Assembly: GCF_030440595.1 (NCBI RefSeq)
Contig: NZ_CP047452.1
Span: 2,480,001-2,544,000 of the forward strand
DNA length: 64,000 nt
Origin: Corynebacterium glucuronolyticum DSM 44120
GTDB lineage: Bacteria; Actinomycetota; Actinomycetes; Mycobacteriales; Mycobacteriaceae
Direction: 5' to 3'
Shown: piece by piece, positions 48,743 to 57,918 of the stretch
Numbering within the stretch: position 1 is the stretch's first letter
Layout of the letters: each line of letters begins with the position of its first letter
Notes under the pieces: generated by a model
What the model was told of the DNA's origin: nothing
Database searches by the model: none
Seen by the model: only the letters and a program-made list of their open reading frames with translations
Translations under genes and position numbers: made by a program

Positions 48743-49615
48743 ATGAAGCTCCTCTGTGTGGCCTGCGGAACCCCGTCTATCCCCGGCATCGATGCCATCC
48801 ACTGCGACAACGTCCCCACTCGCCAGCAGCTGCGCCCCGTCGATGAGCTGGCGCGTCAGGCGCTCCCCCACGATCCCACACCGTCGCTGGACGAGATCGC
48901 CGCCCAGCCCGATGTCAGGCACCTCGGGCACCCCCAGCCCGCGCCACAGCACCCCAGCGAGCCCGTGCGGCTCATCGTCTGCGGGTCGGACGCGGCGCTC
49001 AGCGCGGTACTCACCCGTCTCATGCGGGCGGACACGATGTGGGTGGAGGTCGCCTTCATGCCTACCGGTAAGTCTCTCACCACGTTTGGGCTTGTCGACG
49101 CTGGGCAGGCGGTGGATGCGGTCGCCGTCCCCACCCCCGTCGTCCGCAACGACCTCGGCACCGTCGTCGCCGGGGCGGCGACCATCACCAATATGGATCG
49201 GCGCACGGAGATCTCCGGCGAAATCATCGTTGACGATCACGTCCTCGTCCACCACGGCGCCGACCCCGCGGCGCGGTTTTTTGGCACCTTCGGCGCCCGC
49301 CTCGTGCCCATGATGGACGCCCCCGGCATCGCCGCCGTGCGACTCACCTCCCCGCTGGAGGCAGACCCGCCCAGCGGCCCCTTCGCCGGCCGTGAGCCGG
49401 AAGAAAGGCAGAGGCTCGCGGCGCTACCCGTCGTCGGCAAGCAAATGCGGGGAGCAGTGACAGGCCTCAGCGACCCGACAAGCGTATGCACAGGCAGGGC
49501 CGTGCAGGCCGGCGGCGAAAACCTCGGGGTGACCATCGACGGCATCGCGCACCCCCGACCGCTCACGCGCGTGACGTTCTACCGCCACCTGCGCGACATG
49601 CAAATCGTGCGCTAA
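48743..49615 (+). CDS. conserved hypothetical protein
   Basis: The 290-residue soluble protein starts MKLLCVACGTPSIPGIDAIH. The N-terminal CVAC pair and a later Cys-Gly-Ser-Asp strand (RLIVCGSDAALSAVLTRLMR) stand out. The middle is an alpha/beta fold with VVRNDLGTVVAGAATI and IIVDDHVLVHHGADPAARFFG, and the pattern GVTIDGIAHPRPLTRVTFYRHLRDMQ closes it. The fold loosely recalls diacylglycerol-kinase/NAD-kinase-like proteins, but I do not claim a family. It lies divergent from purA, and its stop overlaps the convergent FUSC-family gene by four bases. No clear ribosome site precedes the ATG. Confidence 0.78.
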   Translation: MKLLCVACGTPSIPGIDAIHCDNVPTRQQLRPVDELARQALPHDPTPSLDEIAAQPDVRHLGHPQPAPQHPSEPVRLIVCGSDAALSAVLTRLMRADTMWVEVAFMPTGKSLTTFGLVDAGQAVDAVAVPTPVVRNDLGTVVAGAATITNMDRRTEISGEIIVDDHVLVHHGADPAARFFGTFGARLVPMMDAPGIAAVRLTSPLEADPPSGPFAGREPEERQRLAALPVVGKQMRGAVTGLSDPTSVCTGRAVQAGGENLGVTIDGIAHPRPLTRVTFYRHLRDMQIVR

Positions 49616-50760
49616 TTCTCCGGCGGAACCGCCGGCGTATCCGACGTGGGGGCAAGCACCGCACGGGCGGAATGCAGGTTGTGACCGCACACCATGAGCA
49701 AGTCCACGATGAGCGAACGGGTCTGCGCGAGGATCGAATACGCGGAGAACACGCGGCCTTTCGCGAGCGTCTCGGGGGTCTGCGGGCCGAGCTCGCGGAG
49801 TTCGTGGGCGAGCTCGCCGATCGTCTCCGCAGCATCATCGCTCTCCTCCAGATACACCTCCGCCAACCGCTGCGTGATATCCGCCAGCTTCGCGATGAGC
49901 TCCACCTGCTCCGGGGCGACCTCGTCCCGGTCCTCCACCAACACCTGCGCCCGGCGAGCCAACACGCGGGTCGTGCGCATCGTGTTGTCCACCGGGCCGA
50001 GAAGCAGCAAGAGGCTCACCATCCGGCGGCGGTTCTTCCACTTCAGCGGCGACACCTTCGTCTGCTCCTCCACCGCCTTCGCGCGCGTAATCATGTTGTT
50101 GATCCCCGCCTGCGAGCCGCGCGCACGGTTAAGGGCGAGGCCGACGAGCTCCGCGTCTTTGGTGTGCAGGGCGCGGGACACGTCGTGCAACACGCCCGAC
50201 GCCGTGGCCAACACCTTGCCGATCTCCCGCTCCCCGTGAATCGACGACTGCGGCAGGAACGCCACGACGATAATGCCGATCACGCCGCCGATGAGCGCGT
50301 CCACCATGCGGTCTGTGCCGCCAGAAGTCCCCGGCGGCATGATCGTGGCGATGAGCACCGCGCCGATCGCTGTCTGGTTCATGACGAGGGGTGCCGTGTC
50401 CACGAAAGAGGCAAGCGTCAACGCGATCATCACGGCCAGCGAAATCTGCCACGCGCCGGAGCCGATGTTGGAGATGATGAGATCGCCGAGCCCCACGCCC
50501 AGGGAGGAGCCGATGACCATCTGCACCGCGCGCTTGACCTTGCCGCCGCCAGACATCGACAAGATGATGATCGCCGCCATCGGCGCGAAGAACGGCTGCG
50601 CGTGGCCGACGACGTGGCGGGCGACGTAGAACGCGAGGCCCGCAGCGATGCCGCCCTGGATCGCGGGAAAAATGGAGCTGCGCATCCGCCGCAGCCGGTG
50701 CGGAATGTCCACTCTGTCGCTCACGTACGAGCGCGCTTCCCTGGCAGATGGAATATGCAT
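49612..50760 (-). CDS. FUSC-family inner membrane protein (aromatic acid exporter-like)
   Basis: The 382-residue protein has an N-terminal block of about six hydrophobic helices (residues 35-165: IQGGIAAGLAFYVARHVVG, FFAPMAAIIILSMSGGGKVK, IVVAFLP). A cytoplasmic helical domain of about 200 residues follows. The FAPMAAII motif and layout match the fusaric-acid-resistance/AaeB-like FUSC superfamily, often with an unknown substrate. AAAGGAG lies a few nt before the ATG at 50760. A hairpin terminator for fba lies between it and fba, so it likely has its own promoter near 50770-50830. Confidence 0.83.
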   Translation of the reverse strand: MHIPSAREARSYVSDRVDIPHRLRRMRSSIFPAIQGGIAAGLAFYVARHVVGHAQPFFAPMAAIIILSMSGGGKVKRAVQMVIGSSLGVGLGDLIISNIGSGAWQISLAVMIALTLASFVDTAPLVMNQTAIGAVLIATIMPPGTSGGTDRMVDALIGGVIGIIVVAFLPQSSIHGEREIGKVLATASGVLHDVSRALHTKDAELVGLALNRARGSQAGINNMITRAKAVEEQTKVSPLKWKNRRRMVSLLLLLGPVDNTMRTTRVLARRAQVLVEDRDEVAPEQVELIAKLADITQRLAEVYLEESDDAAETIGELAHELRELGPQTPETLAKGRVFSAYSILAQTRSLIVDLLMVCGHNLHSARAVLAPTSDTPAVPPEN

Positions 50761-50828
50761 ACTGACTCCTTTCGTCCCTTACATACTATGCAAGACTGCG
50801 CCTGGGGTGGAATTCTGCCAATAGCAAA

Positions 50829-50859
50829 ACGCGCCGCCGACCGAAGTCATGCGGCGCGT
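50829..50859 (-). terminator. rho-independent terminator of fba
   Basis: ACGCGCCGC / GCGGCGCGT with a 13-nt loop is followed by TTTT on the minus strand, about 15 nt past the fba stop. Confidence 0.85.
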
Positions 50860-50872
50860 GAAGCGTAAAAAC

Positions 50873-51904
50873 TTACTTGTTGTGGGAGCCCACAGAGTGC
50901 AGGTCCTTGCAGGCCTCGATGACGCGCTCGGACATGGACTGCTCGGCCTTCTTCATGTAGGAACGCGGGTCGTAAACCTTCTTGTTGCCCACTTCGCCGT
51001 CGATCTTCAGAACGCCGTCGTAGTTGGAGAACATGTGGGACACGATCGGGCGGGTGAAGGCGTACTGCGTGTCGGTGTCAACGTTCATCTTGATGACGCC
51101 GTAGGTCAGGGCCTCCTCGATCTTCTCCTTCTCGGAGCCGGAGCCACCGTGGAAGACGAAGTCGAAAGGCTGTGCGCCGGCCTCGAGGCCGAGCTTCTTC
51201 GCTGCGACTTCCTGGCCCATCTTCAGGACCTCGGGGCGCAGCTGCACATTGCCCGGCTTGTACACGCCGTGGACATTGCCGAAGGTAGCGGCCAGCAGGT
51301 AGCGGCCGTTCTCGCCGGTGCCGATGGCATCGATCGTCTTCTCGAAGTCCTCGGCGGAGGTGTAGAGGTTCGCGCCGTGCTTGGCCTCAACGCCGTCCTC
51401 TTCGCCGCCGACGACGCCGATCTCGAGCTCGAGGATGATGTTGGCCTTGTGGGCCTTGGCCAGGAGCTCCTTGGCGATCTCCAGGTTCTCATCGATCGGG
51501 ATAGCGGAGCCGTCCCACATGTGGGACTGGAAGAGCGGGAGCTCGCCGGCGTCGACGCGATCCTGGGAGATCTTGATGAGGGGACGGACGTACTCGTCGA
51601 GAACTTCCTTCTGGCAGTGGTCGGTGTGCAGCGCAACGTTGATGCCGTAGCTCTTCGCAGCCTCGTGTGCGAACGCCGCGAGGGCGACAGCGCCCTTCAC
51701 CTTGTTTTGCACGGCCAGGCCGGAGCCGAAGGAGGCACCACCGGTAGAGAACTGGATGATGCCGTCGGACTCGGCCTCAGCGAAGCCCTTCAGCGCGGCG
51801 TTGATCGTCTCAGAGGACGTGCAGTTAATGGCCGGGTAGGCGAAGCCGCCCTTCTTGGCCTTATCCAGCATCTCGTTGTAGATATCCGGAGTTGCAATTG
51901 GCAT
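50873..51904 (-). CDS. fba: fructose-bisphosphate aldolase, class II
   Basis: The 343-residue Zn-dependent aldolase cleaves fructose 1,6-bisphosphate in glycolysis. Motifs: AINCTSSETINAALKGF, VALHTDHCQKEVLDEYV with Zn-binding His and catalytic Asp, LELEIGVVGGEEDGVE, AATFGNVHGVYKPGNVQL, and FHGGSGSEKEKIEEAL. GAGGAGGAAAAC lies just before the ATG at 51904. It is transcribed alone. It corresponds to the single class II aldolase of corynebacteria. Confidence 0.97.
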   Translation of the reverse strand: MPIATPDIYNEMLDKAKKGGFAYPAINCTSSETINAALKGFAEAESDGIIQFSTGGASFGSGLAVQNKVKGAVALAAFAHEAAKSYGINVALHTDHCQKEVLDEYVRPLIKISQDRVDAGELPLFQSHMWDGSAIPIDENLEIAKELLAKAHKANIILELEIGVVGGEEDGVEAKHGANLYTSAEDFEKTIDAIGTGENGRYLLAATFGNVHGVYKPGNVQLRPEVLKMGQEVAAKKLGLEAGAQPFDFVFHGGSGSEKEKIEEALTYGVIKMNVDTDTQYAFTRPIVSHMFSNYDGVLKIDGEVGNKKVYDPRSYMKKAEQSMSERVIEACKDLHSVGSHNK

Positions 51905-51989
51905 GTAGTTTTCCTCCTCAGGAGTTTTTAGACGTGTCTACCCTCTATTATGCACAATTCGCGGGAGAATTTGTCGTCCATGACCGTTA

Positions 51990-53180
51990 TCACACACGCG
52001 TAGCGGAGTATTTCTCCGACACCCGCGCGGCGGCCTCCATGAGCATCCAGCCGGACAGCTGGACAGAGAGGTCACGCTCCGGCACGGTCGAGCCAAGAAT
52101 CGTTCCGCGCTCGCTCGTGGCGGGAACGGCATTGCGCGGCAGCTGGGCATCGGTGTCCCAGTGGTTGGAAAAAACTGGCAGGCCGTCGACTTCGAGGCGG
52201 TGTCGCCACTCGGATTCGGCGGAGTTCAGCACCATGCGGGCGGCGAGGCGCTTAGTGGCGCGGTTCAGGTGGCTATCGGCGGGCAGGCGCAGGGCGATGT
52301 CTGCGAGGTAGCGGGCGAGGATGCCGTTGAATAGCCCGCCGTCGCCGCCGGTTGTGGGCCAGTTGAGGACGTAGTGCGTGGAGGCGAGGTGGGTTGCCGT
52401 GGACTGCACGAGGTCGCGGATGAGCATGATGTGCGGGATGTAGGCGTCGGCGGAGTCAGCCTCGGCGTACTCGAGGTTCTCGACGGGCGTGGCGGACTGT
52501 CCACGCAGTGCGAGCGCGATCTCCAGCTCCGCGCCCATGAAGGTGCCCTGGTTGTAGGGGTGGATATCGGTGACGACCTCGGGTCCGTGCATGCTCATGC
52601 GGACGCCGTCCATGACGATGCCGTCATCGTTGATGAGGTTGCGGCTGATCCAGTCGGTGACGGAGACGGCGAGGTCGAGGCGACCGCTGCGGGCGCACAT
52701 GATGGCCATCGGGCCGTTGGCGGGCACGTTGAAGAAGCTAGCACCCGTCTTCCAGGGCAGGACGCCAAGGTTGGGGTCGACGCCAGCGATGATGTCCATC
52801 TCCAGGGCGTCGAGCGTTGACGGCGGGTGGACACGGGGAAGGCCGCGCATCCGGCCGAGGGCGAGGGCCATCCAGGCGCGGTCGTCGTAGTAGCGGTTGC
52901 GTGTCAGGGGGCCGAGGTTGCGCAGGCGGATGCCGCGCACCGTGCGGGTGAGCCGTTTGGCGCGGACGTTGGTGGCACCGCGGTTGAAAGCATCGATTTG
53001 GCAGTCGAGGTAGTGGGCTTGCCACCAGTAATGCCAGTGCAAGAAAAGTTCATCGCGGCTGGCCGACGGCCAGGCGACAACGCCCAGGTTGGTTCCCGGG
53101 ATACCCCACACTTTGGAGGCGTGGCGATCGTTGATCGCGGCCTCTGCAAGGTCGGCCCTGTGGGCCCAAATCTCTAACAC
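51990..53180 (-). CDS. glycoside hydrolase family 76-like protein (alpha-1,6-mannanase fold)
   Basis: The 396-residue protein has features of GH76: HWHYWWQAHYLDCQIDAF near 48-65, the YYDDRAWMALAL motif with the Asp99-Asp100 pair, and VPANGPMAIMCARSGRLDLA followed by VTDWISRNLINDDGIVMDGV. GH76 enzymes cleave alpha-1,6-mannan and use an adjacent Asp pair. There is no signal peptide, so it would act in the cytoplasm or be non-classical. In corynebacteria alpha-1,6-mannan belongs to lipomannan and lipoarabinomannan. A similar protein lies between fba and pyrE in relatives, as I recall. The family call is fairly secure; activity is unproven. Confidence 0.72.
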   Translation of the reverse strand: MLEIWAHRADLAEAAINDRHASKVWGIPGTNLGVVAWPSASRDELFLHWHYWWQAHYLDCQIDAFNRGATNVRAKRLTRTVRGIRLRNLGPLTRNRYYDDRAWMALALGRMRGLPRVHPPSTLDALEMDIIAGVDPNLGVLPWKTGASFFNVPANGPMAIMCARSGRLDLAVSVTDWISRNLINDDGIVMDGVRMSMHGPEVVTDIHPYNQGTFMGAELEIALALRGQSATPVENLEYAEADSADAYIPHIMLIRDLVQSTATHLASTHYVLNWPTTGGDGGLFNGILARYLADIALRLPADSHLNRATKRLAARMVLNSAESEWRHRLEVDGLPVFSNHWDTDAQLPRNAVPATSERGTILGSTVPERDLSVQLSGWMLMEAAARVSEKYSATRV

Positions 53181-53222
53181 ATTAGTTCCTTCGCTGACGC
53201 GCGTTGGTTTATTACATGAGTT

Positions 53223-53864
53223 CTACCACGCCCGGCTGAGATCCGCATGCTGCCTGATCCAGGTGTGCATGGCGATTCCCGCGGCGACGCCGGCGTTGAT
53301 GGAGCGGGTGGATCCGAACTGGGCGATGGACAGCGTCATCACCGCCGCGTCCTGGGCTTCTGGGGTGACGCCGGGGCCCTCCTGGCCGAAGAGGAGGAGG
53401 CAGCGCTCGGGTAGCGTCGCGGTCTCGAGTGGAACGCTCCCGGGGATGTTATCTATCGCCAGGACCTGAAGGTCCTGTTCATTTGCCCACGAGATGAGGT
53501 CGGCGATGGTGTCGTGGTGCATGAGGTGCTGGTACCTGTCGGTGACCATGGCTCCGCGACGATTCCAGCGCCGACGGCCCACGATGTGGACGGTGTCCAC
53601 AGCGAACGCGTTGGCGGTGCGCACGACGGTGCCGATGTTCATGTCGTTTTCGAAGTTTTCGATCGCGATGTGCAGCGGGTGGCGGCGCGTGTCGACATCC
53701 TCGACGATGGCCTCGCGGGTCCAGTACCGGTAGGCGTCGACGACGTTGCGGTGGTCACCCTCGGCGAGTAGTTCCGGGTCGTAGCGGGGATCTGTGGGAA
53801 GCGGGCCGTCCCAGGGGCCAACCCCGTGGCGGCCTTCTCCCCATTCGGTTGGGCCTTTAGTCAA
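53223..53864 (-). CDS. TrmH/SpoU-family RNA 2'-O-methyltransferase
   Basis: The 213-residue SPOUT methyltransferase shows the three family motifs: ENFENDMNIGTVVRTANAF (motif 1, Asn/Arg), LLFGQEGPGVTPEAQ (motif 2) and IAQFGSTRSINAGVAAGIAM (motif 3, the knot that binds S-adenosylmethionine). It would methylate a ribose 2'-OH in tRNA or rRNA. The start is a TTG at 53864 that overlaps the end of pyrE by 8 bases; AAGGA inside the pyrE 3' end lies 7 nt upstream and supports it. It is the last gene of the sulfurtransferase-hypothetical-pyrE run. Confidence 0.88.
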   Translation of the reverse strand: MTKGPTEWGEGRHGVGPWDGPLPTDPRYDPELLAEGDHRNVVDAYRYWTREAIVEDVDTRRHPLHIAIENFENDMNIGTVVRTANAFAVDTVHIVGRRRWNRRGAMVTDRYQHLMHHDTIADLISWANEQDLQVLAIDNIPGSVPLETATLPERCLLLFGQEGPGVTPEAQDAAVMTLSIAQFGSTRSINAGVAAGIAMHTWIRQHADLSRAW

Positions 53865-54390
53865 GGCCGAGGTCCTTCAGCCCCAGGAGGTGGCGGTACT
53901 CGTAGCCGGCCTCGGCGAGAACGGCGTCGGCACCGGTCTCACGGTCGACGACGGTGGCGATGGCGACGACCTCGGCGCCCGCCTCGACGCAGGCCTTGGC
54001 GGCGGTCAGCGGGGAGTTGCCGGTGGTCGTGGTGTCCTCCACGACGAGCACCTTCTTGCCGGCGATGTCCGGGCCCTCGATCCGGCGCTGCATGCCGTGT
54101 TTCTTGGCTTCCTTGCGCACGATGAAGGCATCGATCGGGCGGCCGTCGGCGTGCATGATGGCGTCGGCGACCGGGTCGGCGCCCATGGTGAGGCCGCCGA
54201 CGGCGTCGAACTCAAGGTCTGCAACCATCTCGCGCATGAGCTTTCCGATGAGCTTCGAGGCGCGGTGGTGGAGGGTGGCGCGGCGCAGGTCGACGTAGTA
54301 ATCGGCTTCCTTGCCGCTGGACAGGGTGACCTTTCCGCGGACTACGCAGAGGTCGGTCACAAGCTGGGCGAGTTCTTCTTTTTCAGTCAC
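53857..54390 (-). CDS. pyrE: orotate phosphoribosyltransferase
   Basis: The 177-residue enzyme makes OMP from orotate and PRPP in pyrimidine synthesis. It has GKVTLSSGKEADYYVDLR at the N-terminus, the catalytic loop VRKEAKKHGMQRRIEG and the PRPP-binding motif VLVVEDTTTTGNS. It starts with GTG 54390, whose GTGA overlaps the stop of the upstream gene by four bases. Length matches actinobacterial PyrE (175-185 residues). Confidence 0.96.
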   Translation of the reverse strand: MTEKEELAQLVTDLCVVRGKVTLSSGKEADYYVDLRRATLHHRASKLIGKLMREMVADLEFDAVGGLTMGADPVADAIMHADGRPIDAFIVRKEAKKHGMQRRIEGPDIAGKKVLVVEDTTTTGNSPLTAAKACVEAGAEVVAIATVVDRETGADAVLAEAGYEYRHLLGLKDLGLD

Positions 54391-55148
54391 GAATCTAGTG
54401 TGCCACAGCCCTCGTCAAAAATAGAGCTCGGCTCCATCTTGCGGGTGGCTTTCGCCGGCGCGGGGCCGGTCTGGGGTGCCGGATCGATACGGCGGGAACC
54501 GTCGGCGATGGGTACCACGTCATCTGCGGCGACGACGTAGTCGTCGGCTTGCCCGAGCGTCGCCCCGACGGCTCGTTGTGGGAGCTCTACCTTTGGCTTG
54601 TCGACGCCCTGGTCGTCCCGCTGGGCGCGAATGGCCCGCACCGGGCGCGTCGGGTCCGACTCTGGGGCGGTGCGTTCGCGGTAGCCACCTGCGGGAGGAA
54701 GCGCGTAGGCGGCGTCGGCAAGCAATTGGAGGGACTCGAAGGCGTCTGGGCTGCCCTCAGCACGCACCCACTCCCCATCGACGGACACACGGGTGACCTC
54801 GGCGGGAAGGGTGGCCAGGGCGGCGTCGACACGCGAGTCGAGGAAACGGCGACCCGCGGGCTCGCTGGCCTCGACGGAGAACCCATCGGCCCCGCGCGTG
54901 AACGTCACCGACGGGCCTGCCGACTCGTCGCGGCGCAGGCCACACAGGCAGTTACCGGCGGCCGCCTCGTAGCCACCAACGATGCCACGGGCTGCGGGCG
55001 AGGCCGGAAAACCCGGCACCGACGGGACAACCTCGAAGCCGTTAGCAGCGGCCCACGCCTTCAGCTGCCCCCGACCGCCCGGCGCGCGCAGCAGGTAGAT
55101 GCCGACGGCGAGGAGGACGAGGGCAAGGACAATAAGCGCTAGCCGCAT
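54387..55148 (-). CDS. hypothetical protein with one N-terminal membrane helix
   Basis: The 253-residue protein has one N-terminal helix (LALIVLALVLLAVGIYLL, residues 3-20) acting as signal anchor. An extracytoplasmic part of about 230 residues contains two Cys in GNCLCGLRRDE. A disordered, charged C-terminus (about 155-253) includes a third Cys near the end. I do not recognise a family. It sits between a sulfurtransferase (3-nt gap) and pyrE (4-base overlap), so it is co-transcribed. Similar single-pass proteins precede pyrE in other corynebacteria as far as I recall. Confidence 0.75.
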   Translation of the reverse strand: MRLALIVLALVLLAVGIYLLRAPGGRGQLKAWAAANGFEVVPSVPGFPASPAARGIVGGYEAAAGNCLCGLRRDESAGPSVTFTRGADGFSVEASEPAGRRFLDSRVDAALATLPAEVTRVSVDGEWVRAEGSPDAFESLQLLADAAYALPPAGGYRERTAPESDPTRPVRAIRAQRDDQGVDKPKVELPQRAVGATLGQADDYVVAADDVVPIADGSRRIDPAPQTGPAPAKATRKMEPSSIFDEGCGTLDS

Positions 55149-55151
55149 GAA

Positions 55152-55982
55152 CTAATCACCCGTTGCCACGGGGTTCTTCGGATCGGCGCACCACTGCGAC
55201 CAGCCGCCGAGGTAGGTGGCGGCGCCCGGCAGGCCCGCCAGCTCCATGGCGATCAGGCCCTGCGCCGAGTGCAGGCCGGAGCCCGAGTAAATGATGACAT
55301 CGGAGGCGTCCGTAATCCCCTTCGAGTCGAAGGCCTGGCGGATGACCTGCGGATCCTTGAAGGTGCCGTCCTCGTTGAGGAAATCCGCCGTGGGCACGTT
55401 CACCGCGCCCGGGATGTGGCCCGCCTTGAGATCCAGGCGCTCCGTCTTGCCGGTGAAGCGGTTGCGCCCGCGCGTATCGACGAGCAGACCTGAATGCTTC
55501 TTCACGTCCTCCGTGGTCACGATCGGCATGTGGCCCGGATCGACCTTCAGCGCCCCCAGCGAGCGCGGGTTGCCGGGGCCGCCCATGCGCGGGTACTTCA
55601 GCTCACGCCACTTGGTCAGGCCGCCGTCGAGGACGGAGACGTTCTTGACGCCCGCCCAGCGCAGCACGAACCAGGCGCGGGCGGCGAGGATGCCGCGCGC
55701 CTCGTCGTAGCAGATGACGTGGTGATCATCGCCCAGGCCCCAGCGGTCGAACCAGCGCTGGAGGATATCCGGATTCGGCAGCGGGTTGCGGCCGCCGAGC
55801 TTGCTCGGGGTGCCGGCGAGCGCGTTGGCCGCGTCGCAGAACAGCGCGGTGGGGATGTGGGACGCGTTGAACATGGCAAACCCGTCGCTGCGGGTTTCCT
55901 CGTACATCGCGTGTAGGAGGATTTGCTTCCCGCCCTTTTGCAGGTTGGCTTTCAGCTCTTCAGGGGTCACGAGGATACTCAT
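55152..55982 (-). CDS. sseA: rhodanese-fold sulfurtransferase with Ser at the catalytic Cys position
   Basis: The 276-residue protein has two rhodanese domains, as in thiosulfate/3-mercaptopyruvate sulfurtransferases. The first has HVICYDEARGILAARAWFVLRWAGVKNVSVLDGG. The second has LLVDTRGRNRFTGKTERLDLKAGHIPGAVNVPTADFL. The active-site loop, normally YCGSG, reads IIYSGSGLHSAQG with Ser233 (TCG). A persulfide cannot form on Ser, so classic sulfur transfer should be impaired. Other corynebacterial copies may share this; I cannot check. It is the first gene of the operon with the membrane protein, pyrE and trmH-like genes. Confidence 0.85.
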   Translation of the reverse strand: MSILVTPEELKANLQKGGKQILLHAMYEETRSDGFAMFNASHIPTALFCDAANALAGTPSKLGGRNPLPNPDILQRWFDRWGLGDDHHVICYDEARGILAARAWFVLRWAGVKNVSVLDGGLTKWRELKYPRMGGPGNPRSLGALKVDPGHMPIVTTEDVKKHSGLLVDTRGRNRFTGKTERLDLKAGHIPGAVNVPTADFLNEDGTFKDPQVIRQAFDSKGITDASDVIIYSGSGLHSAQGLIAMELAGLPGAATYLGGWSQWCADPKNPVATGD

Positions 55983-56163
55983 GGCCCCAATTTTAAATGC
56001 CTCCCCGCATTTTGCCTACCCTGCCGCGTTTGCCGAGGGATCCCAGGCACCTCGCCACGGGCCAGAGCCACCCGCCGACCAAAGCCCCAGGAAACCTGGA
56101 CACGTGTCCTACCACTTTCCCCGCCACCTTCCATTTTGTTGACACGTCACATCCAATTGCGGC

Positions 56164-57148
56164 ATGAAGAAATTTGGATTCTTGAGCTTTGGAGACTTCG
56201 CAATCGGCCGCCAGCGCGGCATCAGCGGCGCGGACGCCCTCAAACAATCTCTTGACCTCGCACAGGCCACCGATGACCTCGGCGTAAACGGCGCCTACTT
56301 CCGCGTGCACCACTTCGCCCCGCAGGCGGCTTCCCCAATGCCGCTGCTCGGCGCGATAGCCGACTCCACCAAACATATAGAGGTGGACACCGGCGTTATC
56401 GACATGCGCTACGAAAACCCGCTCTACCTCGCCGAGGAGGCGGCGGCGTTGGATCAGCTCGCGGACGGGCGCGTGGCACTCGGCGTATCCTGCGGGTCAC
56501 CCGAGCCCGCCAAGGACGGCTGGCGCGTCTTCGGTTACGCCGCTGCGGAAGCCAACGCCTCCGACATGGCGCGCGCCAAGTTCAAGCTCTTCCTGTCTGC
56601 CATCCGCGGCGAGGGCACCGCCGAGGCTGACTCGCTGGAAAACCAGTACCCGCAGATGTACCAGCCCGGCCCCACTCCCCGGGCCTCGACCGGCGCATTT
56701 GGTGGGGCTCCGGCACGAACGCCACGGCCGTAAAGGCCGCAAAGGACGGCGTCAGCCTCATGAGTTCCACCCTCGGCGACATCCAGGCCGAGCAGATCCG
56801 CCAGTACCGCGAGGCCTAGGCCACAACTGGGAGCCCCCGGGTCTCCGTCTCCCGCACCGTCTTTTCGCTTGTCGACGACGAGACTCGCCGTCTCTTCTCC
56901 CTTCAGGGTTCCAGCAAGGACCAGATTGGGCCGCTGGGTGAGGGCAGGCAGGTCACGTTTGGGAAGACGTATGCGGCTGAGCCGGATGTGCTCGTCCAAA
57001 AGCTCCGAGCAGACCGTGCGGTGATGGACGCAGATACGTTGATGCTGACCGCTCCGAACACCATGGGGTCGACCTGAATGTAAAAATTTTGCAGGCCTTC
57101 GCCGAGCACGTTGCCCCGGCGCTGGGGTGGGAGCCCGCTAATACTTAG
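56164..57148 (+). pseudogene. luciferase-like flavin-dependent monooxygenase, decayed
   Basis: The first 175 codons encode a good N-terminal half of an LLM-class flavin oxidoreductase: NGAYFRVHHFAPQAASPMPLLGAIA and IDMRYENPLYLAEEAAALDQL. After about 56690 the frame shifts; the homologous WWGSGTNATAVKAAKDGV continues in another frame. That frame meets TAG at 56815-56817 where a Trp codon is expected, then runs on to TLMLTAPNTMG. A one-base loss in the G run near 57065 is needed to join GVDLNVKILQAFAEHVAPALG and the final TAG at 57148. Three lesions make it a pseudogene. One of them could be sequencing error, but not all. Confidence 0.85.
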
Positions 57149-57163
57149 AAGGCCTTCTCACAC

Positions 57164-57916
57164 TTAGTCGCAATCTTCCACAACTATTCCTGGCCAACGG
57201 TGCTGGACATCCTCAGCACCGTTTCTACCCACCGTCATACCATCAGGAAGCACGGTCCACCTATCAATCAGTACATCACGGAAAGTGACATTTTCAGCAG
57301 AAGTACCATCAACCCCATACGCAAAGTCACCAGTATTTAGTTGGACACCACGGAGATCGCTTCCAACAAAACAAACCCCATCCAAATCACAACAGTGCAG
57401 CGAAGCATAACGACAATCGCAGTCTACAAATTGCACGCAGTCGAAATCTACGTATTCGAAATAGACGCTCTGCAAATCACAGCCTTCGAAACTGCATTCC
57501 TTCATTTCGCCACTAAATTGACTGCCCGAGAGATCGCAATGGTCGAAGTACAATTCCCTGGTATCAACCAAATCAATCCCAAAATGCAGCTCCACGTTGG
57601 CAAATGTCATAGCAGAAAAATCCACCGAGCAATATCCAATTTTCACGTTTTTCAGGCATTCCCAGGAAAATTCGACCTGGTCAGTACAGAAGTAAAAATT
57701 TCCATTTTTATAGTAGATCCGATCCAGCAGACCACTTAACGCATACGTTCTCACAGACTCGAAGCTACGACTTTCCGCGAATCTGCCAGGCCTGTTCAGC
57801 AACCCAATAATTGCCCCTAAATTTTGAGATATCTTCACACTTTTGTCACATTCGTCAAACATCGTATACAGAAGCGATATCTCATGAGCCGGAAATTCAT
57901 GACTTGCCAAATCCAT
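57164..57916 (-). CDS. pentapeptide-repeat-like protein, Cys-rich
   Basis: The 250-residue protein has a helical N-terminal third, then about 110 residues of a right-handed beta-helix-type pattern with F/L every five residues (YFDHCDLSGSQFSGEMKECS, FVGSDLRGVQL). It is unusually rich in Cys. It ends with LPDGMTVG and WPGI, matching LPNG...WPGL at the end of the gene upstream, so the two are paralogous. ATG 57916 lies 2 nt after the upstream stop; a GTG at 57940 would overlap it. AT-rich codon use sets this island apart. The function is unknown; pentapeptide proteins act as DNA mimics or scaffolds. Confidence 0.7.
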   Translation of the reverse strand: MDLASHEFPAHEISLLYTMFDECDKSVKISQNLGAIIGLLNRPGRFAESRSFESVRTYALSGLLDRIYYKNGNFYFCTDQVEFSWECLKNVKIGYCSVDFSAMTFANVELHFGIDLVDTRELYFDHCDLSGSQFSGEMKECSFEGCDLQSVYFEYVDFDCVQFVDCDCRYASLHCCDLDGVCFVGSDLRGVQLNTGDFAYGVDGTSAENVTFRDVLIDRWTVLPDGMTVGRNGAEDVQHRWPGIVVEDCD

Positions 57917-57918
57917 CG

